DNA from: Whalleya microplaca
Taxonomy: Eukaryota; Ascomycota; Sordariomycetes; Xylariales; Xylariaceae
Direction of reading: 5' to 3'
NCBI GenBank assembly: GCA_022497155.1
Contig: MU385722.1
Location: forward strand, 372,001 to 436,000
Length of the DNA: 64,000 bases
In this document: positions 63,515 through 64,000 of the stretch, one piece after another
Position numbering within the stretch: position 1 is the stretch's first letter
How the letters are laid out: the number at the start of each line of letters is the position of its first letter
Translations under genes and position numbers: made by a program
Notes under the pieces: generated by a model
What the model was told of the DNA's origin: nothing
The model's database searches: none
The model's input: the letters and a program-made list of their open reading frames with translations, nothing else

Positions 63515-64000
63515 AGATAGGATAAAGATAGAGCCTCGTACTTAGCAAAATAAGTGAACAGAAATGAATCGGAATTAAAATGTACAAATAATAATACCCG
63601 GAATGCTTGATGCACGAGCCGTGGAGCGACCTATGACAATGACTACCTAGGCTGCTAGATAAACATACTTCGAAGCTCCATCTCCCTTGTCGATGCCGAT
63701 AAATCCGAATGACAGGACGCCTCCATGGGCTGGTGAATCTTTCAAAATAACCTCTCCATTACAATTCCGTTAGCCAAAAAGCGATATCCTGATAAATGTG
63801 CCAAGCTGAGAGGGCTGTTAGAATCAAGCCGTATCTAATGAAGACACGTGGGCCACCTGTAATGACTTCTTATACTGCGGTTTACGACGCGGAGGCCCAC
63901 GCCTTGACCAGTCTCGTACGTGGAAATGCCATCTCCGACTGAAAAAGAGATGTCAACATCCTATATCCCCTCGACTTCTAATCAAAAGCAATATACAGTC
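63515..64000. other. 3' flank of the polyketide synthase
   Basis: No gene recognised in the last 486 bases. The right border of the cluster is not visible in this window. Confidence 0.5.

Noticed and set aside
1..64000. CRISPR array, bacterial operon signals or ribosome binding sites
   Set aside because: The window is fungal; no regularly spaced repeat-spacer array exists, and the only tandem repeats are inside LTRs or simple.

Overview
The window is nuclear DNA of a filamentous ascomycete. Genes carry short introns (about 48-120 bp, GT...AG). There are Zn2Cys6 and fungal cytochrome P450 genes, and a 21.7 kb AT-rich block of retrotransposons destroyed by repeat-induced point mutation (RIP). 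The gene set resembles the betaenone cluster of Phoma betae, which suggests a plant-associated dothideomycete (Pleosporales); this assignment is inference.

Layout. (1) 1-12,988 is gene-poor: the N-terminal part of a long-chain alcohol oxidase (minus strand, cut by the window edge), a secreted DUF3455 protein (3,762-4,567, minus), about 7.7 kb without a convincing gene, and a small MGRW-type protein (12,338-12,988). (2) 13,892-35,601 is one transposon nest. Element A (340-bp LTRs, AAGAG target duplication, Ty3/Gypsy, coding on minus) contains element B (227-bp LTRs, 16,804-30,807, Ty3/Gypsy, plus). B contains element C (254-bp LTRs, 24,414-26,953, CGTTT duplication, gag-only). All are riddled with stops from C-to-T and G-to-A changes. 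(3) 35,607-39,209 is normal-composition DNA with only doubtful fragments. (4) 39,210-63,514 is a biosynthetic gene cluster.

The cluster, left to right: Gfo/Idh/MocA dehydrogenase (+), cytochrome P450 (-), short-chain dehydrogenase (-), secreted berberine-bridge-type FAD oxidase (+), Zn2Cys6 regulator (-), trans-acting enoyl reductase (-), and a 2,897-residue highly reducing polyketide synthase (+) with domains KS-AT-DH-MT-KR-ACP-R. The synthase has no recognisable enoyl reductase domain and ends in a thioester reductase instead of a thioesterase or NRPS module.

How they probably work together (inference from the betaenone pathway): the synthase and the trans enoyl reductase build a C-methylated reduced polyketide, probably cyclised to a decalin, and the R domain releases it as an aldehyde. 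The short-chain dehydrogenase reduces a carbonyl, the P450 oxidises the ring, and the FAD oxidase does a late oxidation or cyclisation. The Zn2Cys6 protein is the likely pathway switch. The Gfo/Idh enzyme is an extra whose role is unknown.

Exon boundaries were worked out by hand from reading frame and family alignment in memory; no search was run.
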